A stretch of 64,000 nucleotides of DNA, from positions 323,870 to 387,869 of the forward strand of contig NMRA01000149.1 in assembly GCA_002633005.1 (NCBI GenBank). Reading direction: 5' to 3'. The first letter of the stretch is position 1. Each line of letters starts with the position of its first letter. The stretch is from Phoronis australis. Its lineage: Eukaryota > Phoronida > Phoronidae. Positions 13,101-23,300 of the stretch are shown one piece after another. The notes beneath the pieces are model-generated. The model made no database searches and was not told where the DNA came from. It worked only from the letters and a program-made list of their open reading frames with translations. The translations under genes and the position numbers were made by a program.

Positions 13101-14724
13101 GACTTGAAATCTGACATTACCTAGAAGGATATTAATAATCATAGAGATTACCTAGAAGGATATTTATAATGATAGAGATTACCTAGAAGGATATTAATAA
13201 TGATAGACATTACCTAGAAGGATATTAATAATGATAGACATTACCTAGAAGGATATTAATAATGATTGACATTACCTAGAAGGATATTAATGATAGACAT
13301 TACCTAGAAGGATATTAATATTGATAGACATTACCTAGAAGGATATTAATATTGATAGACAAATCAACTCTTACACATTCTTTTATCACGCGTAATCAGT
13401 AACAATGACTCACCGTTAAAAAATTTTTAAAAAACCGGTTTTGCCCCAAAACATGAACCAAAGATGGCGCTGCATAAGGATTTAAACAAACAAAACAAGT
13501 AATTTTTGTGAGGTCACATGTGCATATCAAAACCACCTCATCGGTCACTACAGTTCTTACAAACTGCTCACCAATAGCAGCGTCCACATCTTGGTAATAA
13601 GTCTTCCTCAAGTCCATGTCTTCTCTACCTGGGAGGTCCCACATGGTGACTGATACCACTGCATTCTCAGGCACATTCAGCTTTCTCACCACATTTTCTA
13701 TGAAAAGCAAGCAGCCTCTGTATCCAATGTGACACATTACTCTAATTTAGAAATCTTAACTTTGAAACTGTATTCAACCACTACGCAACAGCTCTACACT
13801 CAAATGGTTCAATCGATGTTAATTGTATCATAACTGTGAAGTATTCAGAATCCAGGACTATATTCTGCACTTGCCAATATTTACTTGTGTAGTGGGAACT
13901 GCCATAGTTGAACTGTGAAGTATACACGGTTAAGGAATATCTACTACATGTTTACTTGTGTAGTAGGAACATAGCCATAGTTGAACTATGAAGTATACAT
14001 AGTTAAGGACTATGTACTACACTTACCAATGGCTACTTGTGTAGTGGAAACTGCCATACTTGAACTGTGAAGTATACACAGTTAAGGACTATCAATTACA
14101 CTTACCAATTGCTACTTGTGTAGTGGGAACATAATCATAGTTGAACTGATGTTTGATGTAGCGCAGAAAGATACTGGTCTTGCCAACGCCAGGGTCACCT
14201 GTAAGACACAACTTGCATAATGATATAGGTCCAGAATGGTGGATATAGACCATGTTAACAACACACAATACAATGTCATTAACAACATTAATAGTAATAA
14301 ATATTTACTTTTATAAATTCATAAGACACAAACTTACACCTTAGAAAAACAGTGAAACAAAAGGAAAGTTAAAACCGCTAAAAATAATAATGTGACTACT
14401 GTAGGTGAAAAAACAAAAAGACAAAACATTATTGAAAACCAAAATGTTGAAATTCTAATGGACTATTAATAAGAGTATTAAAGTATTATCTGGGTTGCTT
14501 AATAAGATATAGCTTTCTACAGAAATGCCAATCTCATTTATTGGTTTGGGAAGCTCCAATAAAAGGAACAAAAGGCAAAGTAGAGGGTAAAATGTGAATT
14601 AAGGCATAAAACCGTGCAATCAAAATTAAATGAACATTATGTTACATACATACAAAACACTAACGATTTTCCTTACCTACAAGGAGTATCTTGTATGACG
14701 GTATCTTATCTTGCAAAGACACAC
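3891..14724 (-). CDS. Rab32/38-like small GTPase with G4-G5 insertion and long C-terminal domain (10 exons, N-terminus missing)
   Basis: Exons 14677-14724, 14106-14198, 13572-13697, 11324-11520, 9440-9788, 8516-8684, 7285-7465, 6521-6721, 5471-5566 and 3891-4157 join in frame and give 574 residues (numbered from the first assigned residue). The GTPase core is clear: G1 GDPGVGKTS (16-24), switch I YVPTTQVAIE (38-47), G3 WDLPGRE (66-72), G4 NKYD (150-153), G5 ISAK (330-333). The WKSEI block and the EHGF motif before G5 resemble Rab32/Rab38. Three things are odd. The catalytic Gln of the usual WD..GQE is Arg71. About 165 residues separate G4 from the EHGF motif where Rab32 has about 17. After G5 a further 240 residues, largely helical by composition, end in AALLW without prenylation cysteines. 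Rabs normally control vesicle traffic, Rab32/38 at lysosome-related organelles. Here GTP hydrolysis and membrane anchoring are probably altered. Expression cannot be judged; the promoter would lie in 14725-17200, back to back with PIPOX. Confidence 0.85.
4158..5470 (-). other. Intron of the Rab-like gene
   Basis: AT-rich. A short plus-strand open stretch at 4768-4977 (TWNLLPNSIRR) faintly resembles the C-terminus of a non-LTR reverse transcriptase, but is too short to call. Confidence 0.6.
5471..5566 (-). CDS. Rab-like exon 9
   Basis: 96 bases, phase 0 at both ends, acceptor TTCTAG and donor GTAAAA. It encodes residues 455-486: an acidic start (SEEEEEFLYLEADP) and an amphipathic helix (DLSIQAVLRTF). 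Confidence 0.85.
5567..6520 (-). other. Intron of the Rab-like gene
   Basis: It holds one tandem duplication (5774-5884) and nothing else I can name. Confidence 0.6.
5774..5884. repeat. Two-copy 58-bp tandem duplication
   Basis: TCTACAACTCAAAGCCAAAT recurs 58 bases later. Both copies continue through ATCCATAACC and CTTGGGAGCAGGC with few differences. Confidence 0.85.
6521..6721 (-). CDS. Rab-like exon 8
   Basis: 201 bases, phase 0 at both ends, acceptor TGGGTTTCAG and donor GTATAT. It encodes residues 388-454, beginning FDDLFHRINVFMERGHLYNG. It looks helical, with two Cys-containing helices (KKACLDAEV, SIEDCISGL). I do not recognise the domain. Confidence 0.87.
6722..7284 (-). other. Intron of the Rab-like gene
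   Basis: The 5' part (7173-7284) is C-rich on the plus strand. It contains a weak second copy of the donor context, GTAGGGGGC, about 35 bases inside the intron, possibly an early-stage donor duplication. Confidence 0.55.
7285..7465 (-). CDS. Rab-like exon 7 (G5 box)
   Basis: 181 bases. One base completes the split Ser327 codon, then come residues 328-387. It opens with FLISAKDADGS, the G5 guanine-binding SAK box followed by the usual Asp, and continues with the last GTPase helix (HACIQSLIRHLLQ). A strongly basic segment follows (KVNVKKVEKEKKLKKK), where a Rab would have its hypervariable tail. Confidence 0.88.
7466..8515 (-). other. Intron of the Rab-like gene
   Basis: No exon or repeat is supported. 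A CpG-richer patch at 8240-8420 includes an open frame on the minus strand (8103-8444) without family resemblance. Confidence 0.55.
8516..8684 (-). CDS. Rab-like exon 6 (end of the insertion, EHGF motif)
   Basis: 169 bases: two bases complete Glu271, then residues 272-326, then two bases of Ser327. The first part is a Gln/Glu/Pro-rich continuation of the insertion. The last part, PECVQLLEAISAEHGFLE, matches the helix-plus-HGF segment before SAK in Rab32/38, so the insertion ends near residue 310. Confidence 0.87.
8685..9439 (-). other. Intron of the Rab-like gene
   Basis: No recognisable element. On the minus strand the open frame of the upstream exon reads about 58 codons past its donor, which looks like chance. 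Confidence 0.55.
9440..9788 (-). CDS. Rab-like exon 5 (acidic insertion with UIM-like helix)
   Basis: 349 bases, phase 0 start (acceptor TTGTCCTAG), one base left over. It encodes residues 155-270, directly after NKYDL. It starts with a charged helix (IAEKLEAEKVKKDEEK), then EEETFKLALALKLNEQ (174-189). That fits the ubiquitin-interacting motif EEE.(L/F)..ALAL, except that the conserved Ser is Lys185. The rest is Asp/Glu/Asn/Gly-rich and probably disordered. Confidence 0.85.
9789..11323 (-). other. Intron of the Rab-like gene, with SINE and exon-boundary minisatellite
   Basis: It holds a plus-strand tRNA-derived SINE (10529-10762). At its 5' end it has an array of 22-bp repeats made of the exon end plus splice donor (11188-11343). 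Confidence 0.7.
10529..10762 (+). mobile_element. tRNA-derived SINE
   Basis: An RNA polymerase III promoter is visible: A box TGGCTCAGTGG (10540-10550) and B box GGTTCAAATCC (10583-10593), 32 bases apart as in a tRNA. A tRNA-unrelated body of about 140 bases follows, then an A-rich tail (AAAAAACAAAAAACA). The anticodon arm is degenerate and there is no proper acceptor stem, so this is a retroposon and not a tRNA gene. It sits antisense in a Rab-like gene intron. Confidence 0.8.
11188..11343 (-). repeat. 22-bp minisatellite spanning the exon 3' end and splice donor (7 copies)
   Basis: CCAAGTCATACTTG recurs at 11191, 11213, 11235, 11257, 11279, 11301 and 11323, exactly 22 bases apart. On the minus strand each unit reads AAGTATGACTTG|GTAAGATAA: the last codons of the G4 exon (KYDL) and its 5' splice site. 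Only the donor nearest the exon (after 11324) is productive, because reading on gives Val-Arg-stop. Confidence 0.95.
11324..11520 (-). CDS. Rab-like exon 4 (G4 box)
   Basis: 197 bases. Two bases complete Val89, then residues 90-154. It starts VTDLTSVDSIELAPTWKSEI, the Rab strand and helix after switch II. An extended loop (ETDKDGVTKILSTEEMP) leads to LPILLVGNKYDL, which carries the G4 box. The donor GTAAGATAA is the first unit of a seven-copy array. Confidence 0.9.
11521..13571 (-). other. Intron of the Rab-like gene, with 31-bp minisatellite
   Basis: It contains the repeat at 13112-13362. Otherwise it is AT-rich with no supported gene. A short CA run lies at 11535-11548. Confidence 0.65.
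13112..13362 (-). repeat. 31-bp minisatellite, 8 copies, each with an AG|GT junction
   Basis: ATTACCTAGAAGGATATT starts at 13116, 13147, 13178, 13209, 13240, 13271, 13299 and 13330. On the minus (transcribed) strand each unit reads TATCCTTCTAG|GTAATGTC: a pyrimidine tract, an acceptor AG and an immediate donor GT. Confidence 0.92.
13572..13697 (-). CDS. Rab-like exon 3 (G3 box, switch II)
   Basis: 126 bases. Two bases complete Glu47, residues 48-88 follow, and one base is left over. It encodes NVVRKLNVPENAVVSVTMWD and then LPGREDMDLRKTYYQDVDAAI. DxxG of the G3 box is intact, but the Gln normally after Gly is Arg71. The YYQDVDAA segment matches Rab switch II (YY..A.A). Confidence 0.92.
13868..14150 (-). 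repeat. Minisatellite of 71-81-bp units spanning the exon 3' end and donor (4 copies)
   Basis: The plus-strand core TTACTTGTGTAGTRG or CTACTTGTGTAGTGG occurs near 13880, 13951, 14032 and 14111. On the minus strand the unit is the end of the G1 exon (ACTACACAAGTAGCAATTG) plus GTAAGTG and intron sequence. Copies 1 and 2 keep an intact donor; copy 4 has GC in place of GT; copy 3 has lost the site. Confidence 0.9.
14106..14198 (-). CDS. Rab-like exon 2 of those assigned (P-loop and switch I)
   Basis: 93 bases. Two bases complete Gly16, residues 17-46 follow, and one base is left over. It encodes DPGVGKTSIFLRYIKHQFNY and then DYVPTTQVAI. The P-loop Lys22 and Thr23 and the switch I Thr are present. 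Its 3' end and donor are the first unit of the 71-81-bp array. Confidence 0.93.
14199..14676 (-). other. Intron of the Rab-like gene
   Basis: AT-rich; nothing seen in it. Confidence 0.6.
14677..14724 (-). CDS. Rab-like first assigned exon (beta-1 strand)
   Basis: 48 bases: two bases of a split codon, VSLQDKIPSYKILLV, and one base of Gly16. YKILLVGD is the usual first strand leading into the P-loop. I chose the acceptor TCTTTTTATTAAACTTAG. A second AG 20 bases further in (TTTGCAAG) would remove six codons and keep the frame. Confidence 0.75.
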   Translation of the reverse strand: MCLCKIRYRHTRYSL

Positions 14725-17199
14725 CTAAGTTTAATAAAAAGAATGAGTTAATGCAAAAGGGGAACCATTTAAAACAATAACCTAACAAGCATAATTCAGG
14801 CTTCGGTAAACTAAAATGTAGACATCTTAAGCACATGAATATTCAAGGTTACTCTAAACCCTCAATGACTGTATTATAGAACTTCTTTTGTGTACCAGTT
14901 GTGGTAAAAGTTCGCCAGACAAACATAAATGTCAAAATTGACCATTTTTCATTTTTCAAAGGTTTCTCACATTGATGGGAATTTGCACAATATTTCAATA
15001 TGTAGTATGATGATTCCTATGGCACAAAACATGAAAATCTTGTAACATTGATTGATACAATGCCAGAATCTCAGGTCTCCCCATGCATAAAATACATCAG
15101 AGGTAAAATAAACTTTTCAGTTAATTTCAATCTCTTAGCCACCTCTGGTACTTCAATTACTATATTCCATCTGACAAAAATACTTCTAATCGAGACCACT
15201 TACCACTTGTATGATTGATCCTAACTTTTTCCTAGATGAGAGGTGATTTTTGACCTTGCGGAAAACTAACAGGTCGTTATTGCTCAAGATCATACATGAC
15301 GAATAAAACAGCAGACAGTGAGTAACAAGACAAATCGTAGAGCCAGGCCTCTAGCAATAGCTATTTCAATAATGTCAAAATTATTTTTTAAAGACAAAAA
15401 GTGGCTGCCTGCATGCGATTGTCCTGAAGTTGGTTTTACATTTTCGTGTGAAGATGATCGGTCATTATCAATACAACTTGAGTTAACATGGAGACTGGAT
15501 TATTCACGAAATCACACTCATAGCATAAGATACACACATGCTGATGAATGTCAACCGGGACTGACGTACAGTGACAGTTCAGACTCGTGTCACTGTCACT
15601 GTCAGTGAGAGTGACAATCGATGTCGAAGTGCAGGTGGGCAAGTCAAGAAATCAGGAAAAATGCGAATACTAATTTACGAAACCGGAAATACAATGTACC
15701 TATGCTGTTATCACTGCTACAACCAACACCCATACTGGAACATCAGCCATATATTTCAAGAAGACTCTTGTGTGAAAACTTCAGTCAGCGATTGGCAACA
15801 AGTAAACAGTCGCCATCACAGTTCCACAATGCAATTTTCAAACAAAGCGCTCCTAGCGATCAGAAACGACACTATCAAGGGTGCTTCAACGCAGGTCTCT
15901 GCAGAGCCGTGACAGAAATTATGAATTCAGGTTCTTGTTTGTGCGTTCATTGCTTTGAGTACCGCACAACACCTTGTGTCCAAGAAAAAAAAATTAAAAC
16001 TCGATGTTTTTCCTCGTCATAACATGCAAGTTAATTGATTTTTAATTGACTTTATTGCTACTTATTTGGGAAGCTCGACTTGGTACTGAGTTAACATCAT
16101 ATACTATTTAGTACACACTTGTTAGATTGGTCACGCTATTTAATGTAAAATATAGCATTAATCACATGTGAAATAACTTGTTTTATTAATACAAAATGTT
16201 CAACACTTTTCAAATACAAGGTAGGCTAATGCAGCAATTAATGATATTCATGGTGACACGTACTCTCCCAGTTATTAATTCACTAATAAACAAAAATTCT
16301 TGACCTGTTCCCATCGACTGTAAATATAAGGGATCATGCGTGAAGTCTCGACGCTTTTTGGCAGGCCTCTCAATGCTGACGCACGATCCCTGAAATAGTT
16401 GAGTTTTGTAAGCTATGTTATTTTTACGCAGACATTGTAAGTTTAGCACAAAGACATAAGTTTCTGAGTGTTCCGTTGGCATTATAAATAAACTGATAAT
16501 TTCAATGTGTGACAATTATTTCCTATATTTTATGTGGCTTTAGGGCGCGGAAACTTTTCTGATGCAGCACTGAGCAGCGCCGTGGCGGCGGCGGCAGCAG
16601 CAGTCCGCTCGTTGGATGATTTGTTCAGGAAAATGCAAAACTAATAACAATTTTATCATTTTTAATCTATTGCTGCCTGCAAAGTTAGGTACTTGGAGAG
16701 ATGCATTCAGAAATAAATTTTGATTCAAGTGAATCATAAAAAGAACATTCAAATGTAATACGCAACTAATCATTAAGTGAGTTTCAATTAAAGCATATTC
16801 GAAATTCCATAAGGACTTTTAGCATTTTATTTGGTGAAGATTTCGATTTTTGTACGGAAGTCCCTTAAATATGTAATATCTGATCGGAGCCCCAGTCTTC
16901 TTATTGCTTATCGAGGCATTGCGAAAGGTATGTATGCTATGTGCATGAGATAACCGTGACGTAGGAGGATCAGGTGACATGGTTGCAGAAAGTGCACAGG
17001 TTGCTGTCTACGTGGTAAGTCATACGTAAACAAAAGCAATACGTGCACGCGAATTCCCAAGACGTTGAGGTTAACCTGTCCTCAGGATACTGTCTACGGT
17101 AACCGGCGTCAAGTCGCGTTTGGACCGATCTACTGCTGCAATCCAAGTTGTCATATTGGTTCCTCGTTCAACGCCAGGAGTGCTTGTTAACGATAATAC
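14725..17199. other. 5' part of the Rab-like gene and head-to-head promoter region
   Basis: The first coding exon of the Rab-like gene must lie here, but I could not fix it. A strong minus-strand donor (ACAAGTG|GTAAGTGG, near 15201) has no open frame in the needed phase and may end a 5' UTR exon. A GC-rich patch with CGG/CAG runs at 16555-16620 is a candidate core promoter or first exon. Transcription of the Rab-like gene (minus) and PIPOX (plus) diverges from somewhere in 16500-17250. Confidence 0.45.
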
Positions 17200-17208
17200 T
17201 ATATAAAG
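17200..17208 (+). promoter_or_regulatory. TATA box of PIPOX
   Basis: TATATAAAG lies 45 bases before the start codon, placing a start site near 17230 and a very short 5' UTR. Confidence 0.6.
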
Positions 17209-17252
17209 CTAGCGTTGTCTAATGTTGTTGGCATCTTGCCTAATATACGGCA

Positions 17253-17369
17253 ATGTCTGCTTCGGAGTCGGCGGTTTGGGATGCCATCGTGTTCGGAGCG
17301 GGGATAGAAGGTTCTGCTACAGCATATACTTTGCAGAAATCTGGTATTAAGACACTTTTGTTGGAACAA
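17253..17369 (+). CDS. PIPOX: PIPOX exon 1
   Basis: 39 codons, phase 0 end, donor GTAAGTG. It encodes [20 protein letters not shown] and the rest of the FAD dinucleotide fold up to LLLEQ. Confidence 0.95.
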
Positions 17370-20300
17370 GTAAGTGAAAAGCAAACCGTGCGATTAAAAA
17401 ATGTGCACTGGATTTCCTATCATACAACTGAGAAGGCAATTTCTCATATTACCTTATACGAACGTAGGCTAGTGTTCCTCACATTGACAAGCGAATTTGT
17501 GGTTGCAAAGAAGTCTATCTGAGGTCCTAATGAGGCTTTTGGTTGTACTGTTGGCGTCATTATGTCATTTAAACACAGACTAAATTCGACGTTTTTTCTG
17601 TTTCAGTTCGAAATATCAGGGTTCACTGAACTCCTTTGATTATTTTAAAATAATCATTTAAAATTGCTATTGGCGCTGTGCCGAGGTGAATATAATCAGA
17701 GATGCTGGATTTAAAACCAGAGTCTGCTTGGTCTTGCACGAGTTTTATTTACGTTCATTCATACAAATAGAGAAAGATAGTGTTATTTGTGTAAGTAATG
17801 TGTCTATTACTGCAGTTTTTACTACCACACACAAGAGGGAGCTCAAGTGGCCAGTCGCGAATCATTGGAAAAGCGTACGAGCCGGAAATCTACGCGAAAC
17901 TAGCGCAGGAAGCGTTCAGTATGTGGTTTGATTTAGAAAAGGAAGCTGAAACAAAGCTTGTTAACAGGTGTGGACAGTTTGATGGAATTTTACTGAATGT
18001 TTTGAAAGTATTTATTTTGAGTTCAAAGTCATTGCACCCGACAGGTTTCATTATTTATTATTTAAAGCGGCATTAAATTCGCGCTTTCACTCAAAAAGCA
18101 AATTTTTTAATTTAGGTCACTTACCCTTATCAAATGGTCTTGTTTTTTTCCTTACTCTGTTTAGAATTAACCTCCCTGCGCGGTAGGGACCGACAGTTCG
18201 GTATTTTTCAGACCAAGCTCATAACATTTCGGGTCACATGGTGACCGGCTGAGCTTGGTCTGAAGACATAACGAAGTGTCAGTTATTTCCAAGCCCATGA
18301 GCTACACATCTGTTTTGATTAAGGAACAATTAGAGACTAATTTAATAATAGAAAGTCGTCTAAATCTAATTTTTTGTCCGAAAACACGCAGGATTTACTT
18401 TCGCTTTAATACTTTCAAATAAAACTTTCTGAGGTGATACATTGTTTACTCAATGGTATGCTTAAAAACAGCAAAACCATCAAACTGCTAAATTAACTCG
18501 AGTGCCGTAATTGTGGATAAAAAATACGTGAAGTCGGTGCAAAAGATTTAAAAGTAATTTCGGTGTTCTTTTCTCGTTGGCAGTAGCATAATTACCTGCC
18601 GTAGACAGAGTCATTGATGATGTTATTTCCCAATTGTACAGGATTGACTGCCTAATAGAATTTGTTGTCATGAGATTTTGACTAAGATTTCTTTCAAGTA
18701 GTGATTATTCACCCGTCTTTTTGCACAGAGATTTGGGAATGCTTAAGATGGAAAAATATCCTTGCCATTCTTTACACACGATGAAGAACTCGTTTGTCAA
18801 GTACAACCTTCCGTATAGCTGGTTATCCTATGAGGATACTTTAAAACAGTTTCCCACCATAGTCTGCGACCCTGACTGCAACGCGCTGTTTGATCCCGAG
18901 GCTGGCTCCATCATCGCCGACAAGGCTGTCAGAACATATCAGGTAACTAGCGACCTTTTTTGCCGACTTCTTCAAGTGCTGGTACTCGCGTTTCTCCCTA
19001 ATCAACAATTTACGAAGCGAAGAAAACAACGTAGCGTTATTTTCATTGAACCCTGGTTGCTTAATTGTAATATTTCCTTCTAACTTTGGGGAAAATGTGA
19101 CTGGTTTGTTTAGTAGCGTAAGAAGTGAGCCCGTTTTTTTTCAATCACAATAAATATCCCGACTTATAAGTTTTAAGTATAGATAAATCTGGTACCGGCA
19201 GCGAGTCTCTTGCACTTTTATGTCCTCGGGACTAATCAATGACCTGACCTAAAACAGTTTGACCAGTGCCTTCAAAACGTATACAGCTACACCAACGGCA
19301 TGCAACTTTATGGCCAAAAAGCTGTAGCCGGTGATATGCCTTGTAAACGTGGATGGCAGACAGAATTTGCAACATTTTGGCGTGAAGGAGGGCAATTGCA
19401 GCCATAGCGTATTACCTCAATTACGGGATGATGTATTTTGGGGTGATGCGGCGACAGTAGTGAGGGTTGCATAGTAATGTGTCGGGACATGGACTCACTC
19501 ACACGCTTCCATTGAAACTAATATTCTTAAACGTAATTTTTCTATACTTGCGCTAATCTCTGTATAACTCATTTCTTTTTGGGACACTTAAACATCTTAT
19601 TTTAGAAAGTACGTGGTGAGTGGACTGCGAGTTTACCGACCGTTTGATTGTAACTGCACCTTGACATGAACTTGATGAATCTATGTCAGGATATGTAGCA
19701 TGTAACATGACAAGTGTTCCATTTTACAGGATTTGTTCATAAAGCACGGCGGAACATTATTAGATGGACGGCGAGTTGTGGGAGTCGCCCCAGGTGACAT
19801 CGTGCTGGTTCAAACCAACAGAGGGAGCTACCGTACCAAACATCTAATAATACTGCCCGGTCCCTGGGCTGGCAAAGCGCTGCGACTACTGGGATTAAAT
19901 TTACCTATCAAGGTTTCTTTTCGTGGTGCATACGCACATTTGTCGCTATGGTCATCAGCATGGCCGTGGCCACTATATAGGTTTGTGATGGAGTCGAAGG
20001 CATTTCTCCATCGCCATGGGGGCGAAACTAATATGTAGTGGGCCGCGGACCGACGAATTTGTACAACAACTGTGACTTTCCTACTACACTCCCTAATCAC
20101 CACAAATTCCGCCCATCACCAGAACCCAGTCGTAACTCGGCCTGTGGTCACTCTTAAGAGAATACTACTTCTTGACGTGTTGGTCGAAAAAACTGAGGCA
20201 TTCAGTTTGAACATATGAGTATGCCAGGTACTCCATTATGATTATACTTTATTTGGTGTAAACTGGAGATTACAGATCCTCATGTTAGTAAACTTTAATT

Positions 20301-23300
20301 ATTGCACTTTGTGGTAAAATAGGCCTCCCGACAACCGGAAGAAATATTCTAGCAACCATTTCCACGTGCGGTGCCACCTCACTTCGCGGCAGACGCGGTA
20401 CACTGAGATTTCATTGATTAACCTGTTCCAACATTCACGTGCAATTCTCCGGACTTCCTGACTACGCTTTTCCCGTTCAGTACCTCTGTTGTTCTCCGAT
20501 TGTCTTTCGACTAAGTTTCCTGGAAGGAAATTGTCTTGAGACGAGGTTTTGGGAAGTGTCACTCAACAGTTGTCATACGTCGACGTGAGACTATTCTATC
20601 TCCCGGGAGGTAACAACCGAACAGTGGGGTGCCAATGTTAGCGATAAACAGTATGGCATTGGCATCAACTCGTCACCTTTCTTTCCTCTCGGTGTGGAAG
20701 TGATCTGACTGTTGTTGACTGCATCCCGTTCGCTAAAAAGCAAGACTTCGCGAGATTACGTGAGATGTTGCCGTGCATTTTAAATGACAACACGTGACTT
20801 TGATTAGGTTTTAGCTAGGTGCTAGCGTACGTCCTAGCGTCTACTGAACGCACGCCTGGTCTTCTGCTAACGTTCAGAAAAGTTGACGTATCTGAAAGTA
20901 AACTGCATCAAACAAAACCGTATGTCGTTTTTAAAATGACAATTCATTTAGAATAAAGAAATGTCAGAATTGCAAAGACTTTGACCTATACCTGTACATA
21001 TCAACGTTGCTGATTAAATTCCATCTGTCCCTTAAAATTAAACTATGAACCTTCTGAGATTTTCTCACGTTCATGACCAAAAGCGTAAAATTCCCATTTC
21101 CAGGCTATCCGTGTGAATGCATGTTACTTTCCTATGAAAGACGAGACCCAGACTCATCCTTGCACTGTGCATTACCTCAAGTGGAGTTCTACCGACATCA
21201 AGACCTACTTGTATACTTTACCCTCTGAATTTCCTGGCTATATAAAGGTAAGTGTGGCTTCACCGGGATCCCACTGGTAGGGTATACCGGGATTTATAGC
21301 TGAATGAAAAATGTGATGATAGACATTGTTCGGGGAATGCATTGCGTCACCGGGTTATATAGAACCTTATCGACAGTGTGTGCATTTAGTCAAATATCTA
21401 CCGAACTACAGATTTTAACTCGACAAAAGTTTTTTATCTTCTGAAAGCAAAAAGACTGTAGAATTCGATTTTTGACTTATGCCGTTAAGTGGGTATTGTG
21501 ACCATGTGTTTTTGGTAAAATGTAGCAAGTAAGGTACTTTGATAGCGAAAAATATCAATAATATGACCAAATTTCAGTTGACATAACCGTTCAAGATGAA
21601 ATCTCAAAATGCTATAACAGTTTTCTAAGGTATTATATTTTTTCATAAAACCATAAAATCCTATTTTTGAAAGATCACCAGGCAAAACAAATAGCATTTT
21701 AAAACAATTCTTAACGTTGCATAAAGCATGGCATTGAAAGTTTCATATTAATCCCATGAGCCATTTCTGAGATATGATGTTCGAAAGTAAGCCAAATTTT
21801 GACATTTTCTGAGTCCTACGTAACCTTAACTGGGAGGTTCATATTTTAGCAACCAAATTCGCGTGTATCGTCAAAGTAGAATGCTTTAACACTTCTCAGC
21901 GTTATAAACTTCACTGATCCTGAAATCACGACACCACATCTCTCATTCTAATTGAGTACCTAAGCCAATGGGGGAAGCTCATGTTAACCTATCGTATGTG
22001 AGTCGATGGAAGAAGGCCTGAAGGAACATTGTGGGCGAGAATGGTCATTTTCTAAGATCAGCTCAGCGCGGAATCGAACCTACAACCCCACGGTGGCAGT
22101 ATAACGCTCTAATTGTGGTGCTTACATCCCACTCGACAGATATAAGGGAATTTTAAGAGTGTTGGAATGGTAAAGTCACCCGCCATGATTTCAGCGAATG
22201 TCGGGCAGACGACGGCCATTTGCAATAAAATCACAAAAACAACCAATTTGTACACAACATTTCACAACTGTAGTGTAATCTAAGCATAAGTAACATTATT
22301 CAGTATGTGTATAAATATATTCAATGTGTCTATAGCTTAATTCATAAATGGTTTAGTTAAACTGCTCACACACGCACACAATAAAAGCCAAAAAACATAA
22401 TCATTCTTTTTGTCCTGTTCTATTACGCAATATTTCTTTGCTGATATCATAGGCAGGAATCCACGATGGCTATGAAGTGGACCCAGATAATCGAGATTCG
22501 TTGGAGACTGACGACATCGAAAGAATCAAAGGCTTAATTTCCAAATATATTCCCAGTGTACGACCAGTACCGGCTTTGGTTGAACCTTGCATGTACACGG
22601 TAAGTCACCATTCCCAGTGTACGACCAGTACCGGCTTTCGTTGAACCTTGCATGTACACGTAAGTTACCATTCCCTGTGTATGACCAGTAACGGCTTTGG
22701 TTGAACCTTGTATGTACACGGTAAGTCACCGTTAACAAGTTCTATTATACTGGGATGCTGGGCCTATTTCAACGAGGAACTGTAACTTTACGATTATTAT
22801 CTTGCTCTATAATATAAATAAGCGTTTTTACTATAAGTAGAATAAATCTGAAGACTTGTTTTTAATCTCAGAAAATAGTCACAACCTTGAGCAGCCACAG
22901 GTATAAATCAGACTGGCGACACCAAAACGGTTGTGAGTTCTGTAGTGAAACTGGTCCCTGGAGTCATTGTAGGATTAGTAATAAAATTTAGGCGTTCCCT
23001 CAGGGGGTGTTCAAAAGTTGTTGCAACCAGGGAGCAGGGCAAATCCTTAAGCCACAGAACTGCAGCTTAGGGTCTCGCACGCAACAGGGGCCCCCACTTG
23101 GCGTCACAGGGTCTCCCCAAAAGTCGTGGTGCCTGGGTGGAGGGGTTGAGGGAGGGAGCAGGTGAGAAAATTGTGACAACCAGGGATGAAATTTGGCCCC
23201 GACTCGTCGCCACAGAGGTTCCTCGAAAATGACATAACTAGGGCTCCCAAACTTTTTATAGTTTGGGATCCCCGAGACACATTAATCTGGGGTTTGTATC

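Noticed and set aside
16880-16982. Minus-strand 52-codon frame (MSPDPPTSRL) as the missing first Rab-like exon
   Set aside because: No GT donor in the phase needed to join the exon at 14724; the frame simply ends in a stop.
22526-22738. Minus-strand frames across the PIPOX exon 6 repeats
   Set aside because: Shadow of the coding repeat on the opposite strand.
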